DNA from: Pedobacter sp. MC2016-14
GTDB lineage: Bacteria; Bacteroidota; Bacteroidia; Sphingobacteriales; Sphingobacteriaceae
Reading direction: 5' to 3'
Length of the DNA stretch: 64,000 nt
Assembly: GCF_020991475.1 (NCBI RefSeq)
Contig: NZ_JAJMPA010000001.1
Location: 1,984,001 to 2,048,000, forward strand
The notes under the pieces are model-generated. The model was not told the DNA's origin. It searched no databases and saw only the letters and a program-made list of their open reading frames with translations. A program made the translations under genes and the position numbers. Of this stretch, positions 8,823 to 17,539 are shown in pieces; within the stretch, counting starts at the first letter, position 1; each line of letters opens with the position of its first letter.

Positions 8823-9671
8823 ATGAGGTTAAAATTGAAATATCTCCAGCTAATCATTGTTGCTGCTCAGTTGTTGCTGCTCTTGAACCCGGTGAATGCA
8901 CAAAAAGGCAGCTTGTTTATTATAGGGGGTGGCGAACGTTCCCCGGAATTGATACGGTCGCTTATAAAGACAGCAGACCTGAATGCAAAGGACTATATGA
9001 TCGTTTTGCCTATGTCCAGTGGCGAGCCTGAGGCAAGTTTTCAGGCCATAAAAAAGCAACTTGCATCTGTAGCTAAAAACAACATCGGCTGTTTAAATTT
9101 TGATGCATCAACAGTTAACGATAAGAAATGGCTGGATTCCTTAACAGGTGCCAAGCTTATTTTTATTACCGGCGGTGATCAGAATAGATTTATGAATGTT
9201 GTATTAAATACTCCTGTGTATAAAGCCATTCATTTTGCCTATCAAAATGGGGCTACGGTAGCTGGTACAAGCGCAGGAGCAGCCGTTATGAGCAAACAGA
9301 TGATAACGGGAAAGCAATTGATGGATACAGTGTATAAAGAGACCTTCAATAAACTTTGGACAGACAATATTGAATTTGAAGAAGGCATGGGGCTTCTCGA
9401 AAATGTAATCATAGATCAGCATTTCTTAAAGCGCAGCAGGTACAACCGTTTGATATCAGCTTTGTCAGCTTATCCTACTTATAGTTGTATTGGTATTGAT
9501 GAAGGAACGGCAATTATTGTCCATCATAAAAAAATTACCGTTGCTGGCGTAAGTCAGGTTTTACAAATATCAGAGCCTAAAAATTTAAAGGTTGTAGACA
9601 AAAAACTCATTAAAATGGATGATATTCGATTTAGTTTCTATACTTCCGGAGATCAATTTACTTTAAAATAA
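8823..9671 (+). CDS. Second cyanophycinase-like serine peptidase (family S51), secreted
   Basis: This 282-residue S51 peptidase is close to the size of the minimal cyanophycinase core. I place the start at 8823 (MRLKLKY), one base after the preceding stop, rather than at an in-frame ATG at 8790 inside the upstream gene, because the shorter form gives a normal signal peptide ending VNAQ near residue 27. Motifs are LFIIGGGERS at 31-40, VLPMSSGEPE at 61-70, TGGDQNRF at 116-123, the nucleophile elbow AGTSAGAAVMS with Ser150, and IIDQHFLKRSRYNRL at about 196-210. It lacks the lipobox of the first S51 enzyme, so the two may work on different sides of the outer membrane. It is the last gene of the locus. 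A perfect 14-base palindrome at 9667-9680 spans its stop. Confidence 0.88.
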   Translation: MRLKLKYLQLIIVAAQLLLLLNPVNAQKGSLFIIGGGERSPELIRSLIKTADLNAKDYMIVLPMSSGEPEASFQAIKKQLASVAKNNIGCLNFDASTVNDKKWLDSLTGAKLIFITGGDQNRFMNVVLNTPVYKAIHFAYQNGATVAGTSAGAAVMSKQMITGKQLMDTVYKETFNKLWTDNIEFEEGMGLLENVIIDQHFLKRSRYNRLISALSAYPTYSCIGIDEGTAIIVHHKKITVAGVSQVLQISEPKNLKVVDKKLIKMDDIRFSFYTSGDQFTLK

Positions 9672-9696
9672 ACGTTTATTGAAGGTGAAAAACTGG

Positions 9697-10176
9697 TTAC
9701 AGCAAATGTCCAAAAATTGTGCTGTGCCAGCTATTTTCAAAAGAAACTTCCCATTTATTTTCCAGCTCGTCAAGGTTTTGAACCAGGTTATTAAAAACAA
9801 TAGTGCCCGGGCCAACTTTCCCAATGCTGATTAAGGTTTCAAAATCTTCTTTGTTCACTACAACCACCTTCTCGTTAACCTTATAGGCCATGTTAAAGCG
9901 GTTAAACAAATCTACACCGTAAGTCTGTTCAATTTCTTTAATTACCCTTACAGATGCATCAACAGAACATCCTGTTGTATTCGCTGAAGCTTCATCTACG
10001 GTAAGTACAATAAAGAAATTATAAAATACTTCGGCTTTTGCCACTAACTGGTGCCCATGTGCTTTCCATTGAGAAGTAAAGTTATTCAGCAGCTGCTGAA
10101 TTTCGTTAACTTCAGAATCAGTAAACTCGCGGTCACTCTGGTATACCCAAACTTTAGATTGTGCTGAAAAACTCAT
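9697..10176 (-). CDS. Conserved Bacteroidota protein of unknown function
   Basis: This 159-residue soluble protein has no signal peptide or membrane segment. Homologues in Bacteroidota are often labelled 'ABC transporter ATPase', but I see no Walker A loop, ABC signature or Walker B motif, so that label is not supported. The sequence alternates helices and strands and has a conserved-looking centre around residues 66-75 (SANTTGCSVD) and VGPGTIVFNNLV near residue 118. It is the last gene of a minus-strand cluster, 24 bases downstream of the metallo-hydrolase gene, and converges on the S51 locus. The function is unknown. Confidence 0.75.
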   Translation of the reverse strand: MSFSAQSKVWVYQSDREFTDSEVNEIQQLLNNFTSQWKAHGHQLVAKAEVFYNFFIVLTVDEASANTTGCSVDASVRVIKEIEQTYGVDLFNRFNMAYKVNEKVVVVNKEDFETLISIGKVGPGTIVFNNLVQNLDELENKWEVSFENSWHSTIFGHLL

Positions 10177-10200
10177 AAAACAAATTTACAGTTTTTATTT

Positions 10201-10998
10201 TTAAACTGCTATTGCAGCACTTTCAAATATTGCGTAAACGGGCGTTTCTTCATATCTTGACGCAACAATGATTTGAGTGCCATTTGCATTTGCATCAAAT
10301 AAGTCTTGCACCAATTGTGGATCATTATTGTCTTTTGAGAGGTGAGAAAGAAGCAGGTGACTCATGTAAACAGGTTTGTGTTTTACAAAAAGTTCCAGGG
10401 CCTGTTTGTTAGAAAGATGGCCATGACCTCCGCTAATGCGTCGTTTTAAGTAATAAGGATAATTGCCATTGTGTAGCATATCCTCATCATAATTGGCTTC
10501 CAGGAAAGCTGCATTACATTGTTTAAAATGGTCGGTCAATTCTTCACAAACAGCACCAAGATCTGTAAATATTCCAACCCGCGTTTCACCACAGGAAACT
10601 AAAAAACTATGCGGTTCAATCGCATCATGGAGTTTTGGAAAAGCTTTGATCCTGAGCGACCCAACCTGTATGGTTTCATGGCTGCTTAAATGGTTAATTA
10701 AATCCTCTTTTAGCTTACTGAATTTGCAATTAATTAAAGTTCCCTGGGTAATGTAAACCGGCAACTGATATTTTTTAGCCATTACACAAACGCCTCTAAT
10801 GTGGTCGGAGTGTTCGTGGGAAATGAAAATGGCTTTAATTTTCGACATGGAAAGCCCAAGTCTGGCCATCCTGATTTCAGTTTCCTTACAGGAGATTCCG
10901 GCATCAATTAATACTGCCTCAGTTTCATTCCCTACATAGTAACAATTGCCGTTACTCCCGGAATTTAAAGAAGTAATAAAAAGTGTATTACAAGCCAT
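10201..10998 (-). CDS. MBL-fold metallo-hydrolase, YycJ/WalJ-like
   Basis: This 265-residue cytoplasmic metallo-beta-lactamase-fold hydrolase begins with the typical YycJ/WalJ signature SLNSGSNGNCYYVGN. The zinc-binding motif HEHSDH lies at 61-66. Further metal-ligand regions include FPKLHDA, FTDLGAV and EANYDEDML, followed by GGHGHLSNKQA and the late His motif MSHLLLSHLSKDNND. WalJ-type enzymes are thought to be 5'-3' exonucleases that influence DNA handling in Firmicutes; that role is not established here. The ATG overlaps the end of the upstream iron-sulfur gene by 11 bases, so the two are translationally coupled. Confidence 0.87.
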   Translation of the reverse strand: MACNTLFITSLNSGSNGNCYYVGNETEAVLIDAGISCKETEIRMARLGLSMSKIKAIFISHEHSDHIRGVCVMAKKYQLPVYITQGTLINCKFSKLKEDLINHLSSHETIQVGSLRIKAFPKLHDAIEPHSFLVSCGETRVGIFTDLGAVCEELTDHFKQCNAAFLEANYDEDMLHNGNYPYYLKRRISGGHGHLSNKQALELFVKHKPVYMSHLLLSHLSKDNNDPQLVQDLFDANANGTQIIVASRYEETPVYAIFESAAIAV

Positions 10999-11788
10999 TT
11001 GCCTTTACCGTAATTTCTGCAATATCCAGCACCTGTACATTTTGGCTCTGATCTTTCATCTTAACCCCATCGCTAAGCATGGTCATACAAAACGGACAGC
11101 CTGCTGCAATAATATTTGGCTTGGTTTCCAAAGCCTCTTCAATCCGTTCAATATTGATGTCTTTATCACCTTTTTCAGGTTCTTTGAACATTTGAGCTCC
11201 ACCCGCCCCACAGCATAAGCCATTGGATTTGCAACGTTTCATTTCTACCAGTTGGGCATCCAGTACTTCCAGTGCTTTACGTGGTGCCTCATACACATCA
11301 TTTCCACGTCCAAGATAACATGGGTCATGGTAAGTGATCTTTTTGCCTTTAAAACTTTCTCCACCCTCAGCTTTAAGTTTGCCCTCGTTAATCAGGTCCT
11401 GGATCAGTTGCGTATGGTGAATAACTTCATACGAGCCTCCAAGTCCTGGATATTCATTTTTAATTGTGTTAAAGCAATGCGGACAGCCCGTTACAATTTT
11501 TTTTATGTTATAGGCATTCAGCACTTCAATGTTGGTCATTGCTTGCATCTGAAACAAAAACTCATTGCCGGCACGTTTTGCCGGATCGCCAGTACAGCTT
11601 TCTTCCGTTCCCAGTACGGCATATTTTATGCCCACATGGTGCAGGATTTTGCAAATATCCCTCGTTGTTTTTTGGGCACGCTCATCGTAACTTCCGGCAC
11701 AGCCTACCCAAAATAAAATTTCAGGTTCTTCGCCGCGGGCGATTAGCTCTGCCATAGTTGGCACTTCAAAATTCAATTGGTCGCTCAT
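10988..11788 (-). CDS. Iron-sulfur (CCG-domain) protein, HdrB/GlcF-like
   Basis: This 266-residue soluble protein has two cysteine-rich CCG domains of the kind that bind noncanonical 4Fe-4S clusters in heterodisulfide reductase HdrB, GlcF and LutA. Visible cysteine motifs are WVGCAGSYDERA near the N-terminus, ESCTGDPAKR, VTGCPHCFN, HDPCYLGRGND, LCCGAGGAQM and AAGCPFCMTML. It probably takes electrons from, or passes them to, the membrane-bound ferredoxin-like protein encoded 51 bases upstream on the same strand. The pair looks like a quinone- or thiol-linked redox module common in Bacteroidota. The physiological electron donor is unknown. The spacer between the two genes carries imperfect GGATTAAG-type direct repeats. 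Confidence 0.88.
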   Translation of the reverse strand: MSDQLNFEVPTMAELIARGEEPEILFWVGCAGSYDERAQKTTRDICKILHHVGIKYAVLGTEESCTGDPAKRAGNEFLFQMQAMTNIEVLNAYNIKKIVTGCPHCFNTIKNEYPGLGGSYEVIHHTQLIQDLINEGKLKAEGGESFKGKKITYHDPCYLGRGNDVYEAPRKALEVLDAQLVEMKRCKSNGLCCGAGGAQMFKEPEKGDKDINIERIEEALETKPNIIAAGCPFCMTMLSDGVKMKDQSQNVQVLDIAEITVKANGL

Positions 11789-11839
11789 CTTTTGTCCTTA
11801 ATCCTTGCTCGTTAAATCCTTAATCTTTGTTCCAAAATC

Positions 11840-13135
11840 TTAATCCTGCTTAGCCCAGTTAAAACGGTCGGCCGGAGAATATTTCCATGGTGCACCGTTA
11901 TTCTCAATATTTCCAAGCATAGCACTAATACTAGAAGGTGCCTGTGACTCCTCCATCACGGCATATCTTCTTACTTCGGTAATAATAGCCAGCGGATCAA
12001 TGTTGATAGGACAGGCCTGCGTACAAGCATTACAGCTGGTACAGGCCCAAATCTCTTCCCTTAAAATATAGTCGTCAATTAAAGCTTTACCATCATCAAA
12101 ACCAACGCCATGCTTATCTATATTTTTACCAACTTCTTCAAGCCTGTCGCGCGTATCCATCATAATCTTTCTGGGCGACAACAACTTTCCTGTTAAGTTT
12201 GCCGGGCAAACTGCCGTGCACCGTCCGCATTCCGTACAGGTATAGGCATTCATCAGGTTAACCCAGCTTAAATCATTCACGTCTTTAGCACCAAAGCGTC
12301 CCGCTTCTGCTTCTGGTGGTGTAAAAGAGGGATCAAGCATCGCTTTAACTTCATTGGTAACGCTTTGCATGTTTGTAAATTCACCCTTAGGTTCCAGGTT
12401 TGCAAAATATGTATTTGGAAACGCAAACAGAATATGGAAATGCTTGGAGTAGGGCAGGTAATTTAAAAAGGCAAATATGCCCACAATATGAAACCACCAA
12501 CATGCCCTTTCAATAACTATAAGTGAACTTTCAGTATCAGGAAGTAAGCCCCCCAAATACTGGCTTACAGGAAAAGCACCGGCAGTAATATAATGGTGCG
12601 CGCCCATGGCCTGTAATTTTGCATCCGCAGCATTCATTAGCAAGAAAGCCGACATTAGTAATATCTCAGTAATCAGGATATAATTTGCATCAGATTTTGG
12701 CCAGCCTTTAAGCTCTCTGGCCATAAATCTTTTTAATTTTATTACATTTCTACGAATTAAAAAGATGGCACAAGCTACCCACACACTCAGCGCCAGCAAT
12801 TCAAATGACCCAATCAGAAAGTTATAAACACTTCCCAGTCCGCCAAAAATTCGATGTGTACCAAAAATTCCATCAATCATGATCTCTAAAACTTCCAGAT
12901 TAATGATCACAAAGCCTACATAAACAAAAAGATGTAATACAGCAGGCACGGGTCTAAAAAACATTTTAGTTTGTCCCAGTGCGATCTTAATCATTGTTAA
13001 CCACCTTTTTGCAGGCTGGTCTGATCTGTTGACATCTTTTCCTAAACGGATATTACGAATAACCTTTTTAAGGTTAAAACTGAACAGCGCTATTGCCGCT
13101 ACTGTAATTGCTATAAACAGGATTTGTGATACCAT
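11840..13135 (-). CDS. Membrane-anchored 4Fe-4S dicluster protein, HdrC/HdrE-like
   Basis: This 431-residue inner-membrane electron carrier has an N-terminal half with several membrane helices (first at about 3-20, FIAITVAAIALFSF). They resemble a cytochrome b or nitrate-reductase gamma-like domain that could meet the quinone pool. The C-terminal half carries two ferredoxin motifs, CTECGRCTAVCP and CTSCNACTQACP, each followed by the distal Pro typical of 4Fe-4S clusters. It is the first gene of the minus-strand cluster and precedes the CCG-domain partner. The two halves look like a fusion of HdrE-like and HdrC-like modules. The overall reaction (possibly oxidation of a small organic acid or a thiol couple) cannot be decided here. 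Confidence 0.87.
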   Translation of the reverse strand: MVSQILFIAITVAAIALFSFNLKKVIRNIRLGKDVNRSDQPAKRWLTMIKIALGQTKMFFRPVPAVLHLFVYVGFVIINLEVLEIMIDGIFGTHRIFGGLGSVYNFLIGSFELLALSVWVACAIFLIRRNVIKLKRFMARELKGWPKSDANYILITEILLMSAFLLMNAADAKLQAMGAHHYITAGAFPVSQYLGGLLPDTESSLIVIERACWWFHIVGIFAFLNYLPYSKHFHILFAFPNTYFANLEPKGEFTNMQSVTNEVKAMLDPSFTPPEAEAGRFGAKDVNDLSWVNLMNAYTCTECGRCTAVCPANLTGKLLSPRKIMMDTRDRLEEVGKNIDKHGVGFDDGKALIDDYILREEIWACTSCNACTQACPINIDPLAIITEVRRYAVMEESQAPSSISAMLGNIENNGAPWKYSPADRFNWAKQD

Positions 13136-13277
13136 TCTCTAAATTACATTTTGGTTATGCTAAGGTATAACAATTAGAGGAAACAAATTGTTATGCATGC
13201 ATAAAGTTTTTAAATTTAGACGTATTTTAAATAGGGCGGTTCTCAGCATAATAGGTTCACAAAGAAGCTGAAATACA

Positions 13278-16200
13278 CTATATGTTCCGCTCCTGGAGAA
13301 ACTGACTCGGCGTTTTACCAAATTCTTTTTTAAATGCTTTTGTAAAATACGATTGTGTTTGAATACCTACCCTATACATTACTTCTGTTAGCAATACATC
13401 TTCTCCGGTCATAATTTCAACAGCTTTTCTGAGTCTGATGGAACGTATAAACTCTCCGATCGATTGCCCGGTTATAGTTTTGATTTTTTGGTAAAGCTTC
13501 GTTCTGCTCATGCCAATTTCTCCACACAAAAATTCGATGTCCATTTCTGGATTGATGAGGTGATCGTTAATAATGTTGAGCAGTTTTCCCATAAACTCCT
13601 TGTCCTTGCTGGAATGCACAAGTTCAATTAATTCCGTCTGATGATTTTTAGAATAGTGGTCTCTTAACTTTTGGCGTTGGTCAAAAATGTTTTTGATGTT
13701 TAGCTGTAGTAGGTTGATGTTAACAGGTTTGCTGAAATATAAGTCAGCACCTGATTCCGCACCCTCTATTTCTGCTTCAACACTATTTTTAGCCGTTAGC
13801 ATCAAAAATGGGATATGGCTGGTTTCCACATCTTCTTTTAAAGCCTTACAAAATTGAGTACCGGTCATCCCTGGCATCATCACGTCACTAATTACCAGGT
13901 CCGGGAACTCCTCTTTTGCCTTTTGCAGACCTTCATAACCATCTCCGGCTTCAGAAATATGATAGTTCAAACTTAAGGTATCTTTCAAAAATGAACGTAG
14001 CTCTTCATTATCGTCAACAATTAAAATGCGTTTGCTGGCGGCGGTTGGTATTTCTCCAGTTAATTGGGTTTCAGTAGATAAATTCTGATCGGATTTGTAG
14101 CTGATGCTTTCCAGGCGTATTCCACCCTGTTCATTGCTTTGACCCCAAAGTTCATTTTCTTCATAATCAGCCCGGCTGCATGGCAGGCCAATAATGATTT
14201 CCGTTCCTTCATGCCGTTCACTGGATACTTGTATCATGCCTTTATGCAACATGGTTAGGCTTTTCACAAAGGCAAGTCCAACACCAGATCCCAAATGTGA
14301 TTCCGTGATTCGGTAATAGCGCTCAAACAAGTGCTCTATAGACTCTTTTGAAATTCCTATTCCATTGTCCACTACCCGGATGTAGATGTAGTTTTTGCCT
14401 TTAAAATTACTATTAATGTGTAGTTGGTTTTCAAACTTAGGCCGTAACTTGTCCAGCGTATCTAAAATTTCAAGCACAACTTCACCACCCTGTTTGGTGT
14501 ATTTTAGTGAATTGTTAACCAGGTTTAGCACAATTTTTTCAATGATTTGCCTGTCAAACCAGGTATCTATCGGCTGTGCATCATTTTTTACGTTAAAACG
14601 GATGTGTTTCTCCTGCGCCATTTCGGCAAATTCTTCAGCAACTTCATCAATGAATAGATTAATATTACCCTGCATTACTTTAAGTTGGAGTGCTCCAGAC
14701 TCAATTTTCCTAAAATCCATCAACTCATTGATTAAGCTAAGTAGACGGTTGGCATTGCGGTGTATAGTTTTATAATAATTGAGAAAAGCAGCCTTGGAAT
14801 CCTCTTTTAGCAACCTGTCAATCGGGCCTAAAATCAGCGATAGGGGAGTCCTGAATTCATGAGAAATATTAGTGAAAAACTGGAGTTGAATCTGGTGCAT
14901 TTCTTCCCGTTTTTTCTCTTCCATTGCATGAATTTCCATTCGCCTTTTAAAACTCAGTAAAGCATAAGCAATTCCGGTTATCGTAACAATAATGAGCAGT
15001 CTAAACCACCAGGTTGCCCAAAAAGGAGGAGAAATATGAATATTAATTGAGGTATCTTTTGTATTCCAGTTGTTGTCATTGTTGGAAGCTTTTACCCTAA
15101 ATACATAGTCGCCAGGATCCAGGTTGGTATAAAATGCTTTAGTTGTATTTCCGGCATAATTCCAGTCTTTGTCAAGACCATCTAGTTTATATGCATATTT
15201 ATTGCTTTCGGGCGCAGTAAAATTTAGGCCTGTAAAACTGAAAGAAAAGGTAGATTGCTGATAAGAAAGCTCAATGTCGTTTGTAAAGCTGATATCTTTA
15301 TCCAAAGGGGAATCTTTTTCACCTGGTAACATCCTGTTGTTAAAGATTTGAAATTCCGTAATGTATACCGGAGGAATAAAGCGGTTGCTTTTGATTGCAT
15401 CCGGAAAAAAGGAGTTGAATCCATTTACCCCGCCAAAGAACATTTCTCCCGTCCTTGTCTTTAGGAAGGCATTTGCTTCAAATTCCTGTTCTTGTAACCC
15501 ATCTGCTCTGTTGTAAGAGGAAGACTTAAGCGTTTCCGGATTAAATTTGGTTAGTCCTCTGGAAGTGGCAATCCAGAAATTGCCCTTGTCGTCTTCAGTA
15601 ATTCCCTTAATAAAATCGGTAGCTAATCCTGCCTTATTCGTGTACAAAGAAAAGCTATTTTTAACAGGGTTAAACAAATATAAGCCTGCCTGACCAACCC
15701 ACACCCGTTTTTTACTATCTATAAAAATGATTCGCAGGTCTGGTCTTTTTTCCGCATTTAAAAAATAACTTTTAAAGACTTTTGTATTCAGGTTGTAACA
15801 GTTTAATCCGCCATCATCTGTACCAATCCATAGGTTTTGATGTTGGTCCTCATTAATAGATATAATGTTCTCCCCACTAATTTTTGTTTGGTTAGCCCCC
15901 TGGATCAGGCGGGTAAATTTCCTGCTGGTCCTGTCCATCAGGTTTAACCCGCCATAATAAGTGCCTATCCACAAGTTCCCTTTACTATCTTCAAAAGTTT
16001 TTTGGACATAATTAGAAGAAATTGAACTAGGATCAGCGGGATTGTTCATGAAGCGCGTAAATGTGCCAGATTGCTTGTTCATCAGGTTTAGTCCACCCGC
16101 CCAGGTACCAATCCAGAGTTGTTTAAAGCGATCTTCGGTAATATTTAATACCGCATCAGATCCCAGACTTTCCGGTTTAAAAGGGTCAAACTTAAAATGT

Positions 16201-17345
16201 TTGTAGCGCTGGCTGCCTTTATCATAAAAATTTAGCCCGCCACCATCCGTTCCTATCCAAAGATTACCTTCTGCATCTTCGCAAAAGGCTTTAACATCAT
16301 TATAACTTAAGCTGTTCTTGTTTAATTCTTGCTGTACCAGTTTAAACCTTTCCGCGCCAGGCGTATAAAGGTTTATTCCACCACGATGCGTACCTACCCA
16401 AAGATTGTCCTGCTTGTCTCTGAATATGGCAGAGACAGTCCGCTGAGAAAGACTTTGCGAGTTGCCTGGTTCATTTTGATAATTTTTAAACGTATTTGTT
16501 CCAGGGTTAAAATAATCCAGGCCACCATTTATACCGCCAATCCACAAGTTATTTTCTACATCTATCACTATAGACCGCACCAGATCACTTCCCAGGCTGT
16601 TGCTGTTTTTTTCCTGATGTTTATAAAGTCTGATGTTTCCAGTTAAAGGGTTAAAGGCGATCATTCCCTGTTCTTCCGTACCAAGCCACAAAGTACCGTC
16701 ACCTGATTCTGCGATAACCCGGATATGATAGCTGGAAAGGCCTTCAACTGCAATTAATACAGACTTCTTTCCGTCAAACCTATATAGTCCTTTATCCGTA
16801 GCTATCCATAAATTCCCCTTTCTGTCTGTATGGAAATCGTTCGCATAATAATTAAACTGCCGAATGCTTTTTGTTTGTTCATTCAGGAGATCGAGACGTC
16901 CATCAGAGGAAGCTACCCATAGGTTGTTTTTGTATTTCTCAATGGCCCGGATATCATTATTTCCTAGTTTCATTTTTTTGGGGCCAACAAGGGGGTAACG
17001 TCTAAAAATATTTTGGATTGGGTCGAAACTGTTCAGCCCGTTAGATGTGGCTATCCAAAGCATTTTGTTTTTATCTTCGTATATATGCCTGATAAAATTG
17101 TCAGACAAACTGTTTGTATCTTTAGCAGATTTGTAAACCGTAATTTGCTGACCATCGTACTTGTTCAACCCATCACGTGTACCAAACCACATAAATCCCC
17201 GGTAGTCTTGAAATATACATTCAATGGTACTGTTAGAAAGACCTGCATCAAGACCAATGTGCTTAAATTTTAGATTTTGAGCGGTAGCAATCTGGCAGCT
17301 GAAGTATAAGCAAATGAACAGGACATTTTTAAACAATGAACTCAT
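13278..17345 (-). CDS. Hybrid two-component system regulator (HTCS) of the galactan locus
   Basis: This 1355-residue one-protein sensor and response regulator spans the inner membrane. In order it has a signal peptide ending near residue 22 (QIATAQ), about fourteen two-component propeller repeats (recurring NLWIGT and GGLNLY/GGLNCY strands) over roughly 25-680, a Y_Y_Y domain to about 765, and one membrane helix near 780. The cytoplasmic part has a histidine kinase domain with the phospho-acceptor in NISHEFRTPLSLILGP, an HATPase with VDNGIGIS, a receiver with ILIVDDNEE and the phospho-Asp in VISDVMMPGMTG, and an AraC-type DNA-binding domain at the C-terminus. It is transcribed divergently from the SusC of the galactan locus, and HTCS proteins normally activate the adjacent locus on binding an oligosaccharide. 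The ligand is therefore probably a beta-1,4-galacto-oligosaccharide. Confidence 0.95.
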   Translation of the reverse strand: MSSLFKNVLFICLYFSCQIATAQNLKFKHIGLDAGLSNSTIECIFQDYRGFMWFGTRDGLNKYDGQQITVYKSAKDTNSLSDNFIRHIYEDKNKMLWIATSNGLNSFDPIQNIFRRYPLVGPKKMKLGNNDIRAIEKYKNNLWVASSDGRLDLLNEQTKSIRQFNYYANDFHTDRKGNLWIATDKGLYRFDGKKSVLIAVEGLSSYHIRVIAESGDGTLWLGTEEQGMIAFNPLTGNIRLYKHQEKNSNSLGSDLVRSIVIDVENNLWIGGINGGLDYFNPGTNTFKNYQNEPGNSQSLSQRTVSAIFRDKQDNLWVGTHRGGINLYTPGAERFKLVQQELNKNSLSYNDVKAFCEDAEGNLWIGTDGGGLNFYDKGSQRYKHFKFDPFKPESLGSDAVLNITEDRFKQLWIGTWAGGLNLMNKQSGTFTRFMNNPADPSSISSNYVQKTFEDSKGNLWIGTYYGGLNLMDRTSRKFTRLIQGANQTKISGENIISINEDQHQNLWIGTDDGGLNCYNLNTKVFKSYFLNAEKRPDLRIIFIDSKKRVWVGQAGLYLFNPVKNSFSLYTNKAGLATDFIKGITEDDKGNFWIATSRGLTKFNPETLKSSSYNRADGLQEQEFEANAFLKTRTGEMFFGGVNGFNSFFPDAIKSNRFIPPVYITEFQIFNNRMLPGEKDSPLDKDISFTNDIELSYQQSTFSFSFTGLNFTAPESNKYAYKLDGLDKDWNYAGNTTKAFYTNLDPGDYVFRVKASNNDNNWNTKDTSINIHISPPFWATWWFRLLIIVTITGIAYALLSFKRRMEIHAMEEKKREEMHQIQLQFFTNISHEFRTPLSLILGPIDRLLKEDSKAAFLNYYKTIHRNANRLLSLINELMDFRKIESGALQLKVMQGNINLFIDEVAEEFAEMAQEKHIRFNVKNDAQPIDTWFDRQIIEKIVLNLVNNSLKYTKQGGEVVLEILDTLDKLRPKFENQLHINSNFKGKNYIYIRVVDNGIGISKESIEHLFERYYRITESHLGSGVGLAFVKSLTMLHKGMIQVSSERHEGTEIIIGLPCSRADYEENELWGQSNEQGGIRLESISYKSDQNLSTETQLTGEIPTAASKRILIVDDNEELRSFLKDTLSLNYHISEAGDGYEGLQKAKEEFPDLVISDVMMPGMTGTQFCKALKEDVETSHIPFLMLTAKNSVEAEIEGAESGADLYFSKPVNINLLQLNIKNIFDQRQKLRDHYSKNHQTELIELVHSSKDKEFMGKLLNIINDHLINPEMDIEFLCGEIGMSRTKLYQKIKTITGQSIGEFIRSIRLRKAVEIMTGEDVLLTEVMYRVGIQTQSYFTKAFKKEFGKTPSQFLQERNI

Positions 17346-17539
17346 CAGACGTGGTTACAGGGATTTGGTTGATATTTCGATAAAGTTACTAGAAATTGAG
17401 ATAAAAACCTTTTCAATCCGCTTTTTTAACAAATCAGTGTGTAAATATGTTAGATAGAACAAAAAAAAAACACAATAGCACAAGTGAAAAACCCGAATAA
17501 GCATTTCATTTGTACCAGTAATTATCAACCAAATACTGT
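17346..17539. promoter_or_regulatory. Divergent control region between HTCS and galactan SusC
   Basis: This 194-base noncoding stretch separates the two divergent genes. It contains an A-rich run at about 17460-17470 and a near-match to a Bacteroidota -7 box, TTCATTTG, about 30 bases before the SusC start. The AraC domain of the HTCS most likely binds here. I cannot define the operator by eye. Confidence 0.4.

Noticed and set aside
9667..9680. Palindrome AATAAACGTTTATT as a terminator
   Set aside because: It has no loop and no T-run; it is only a short AT-rich dyad over a stop codon.
9697..10176. Annotation as an ABC transporter ATPase
   Set aside because: No Walker A, signature or Walker B motif is present in the 159 residues.
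11252..11716. 154-codon open frame on the plus strand
   Set aside because: It is antisense to the CCG-domain iron-sulfur gene, with implausible composition.
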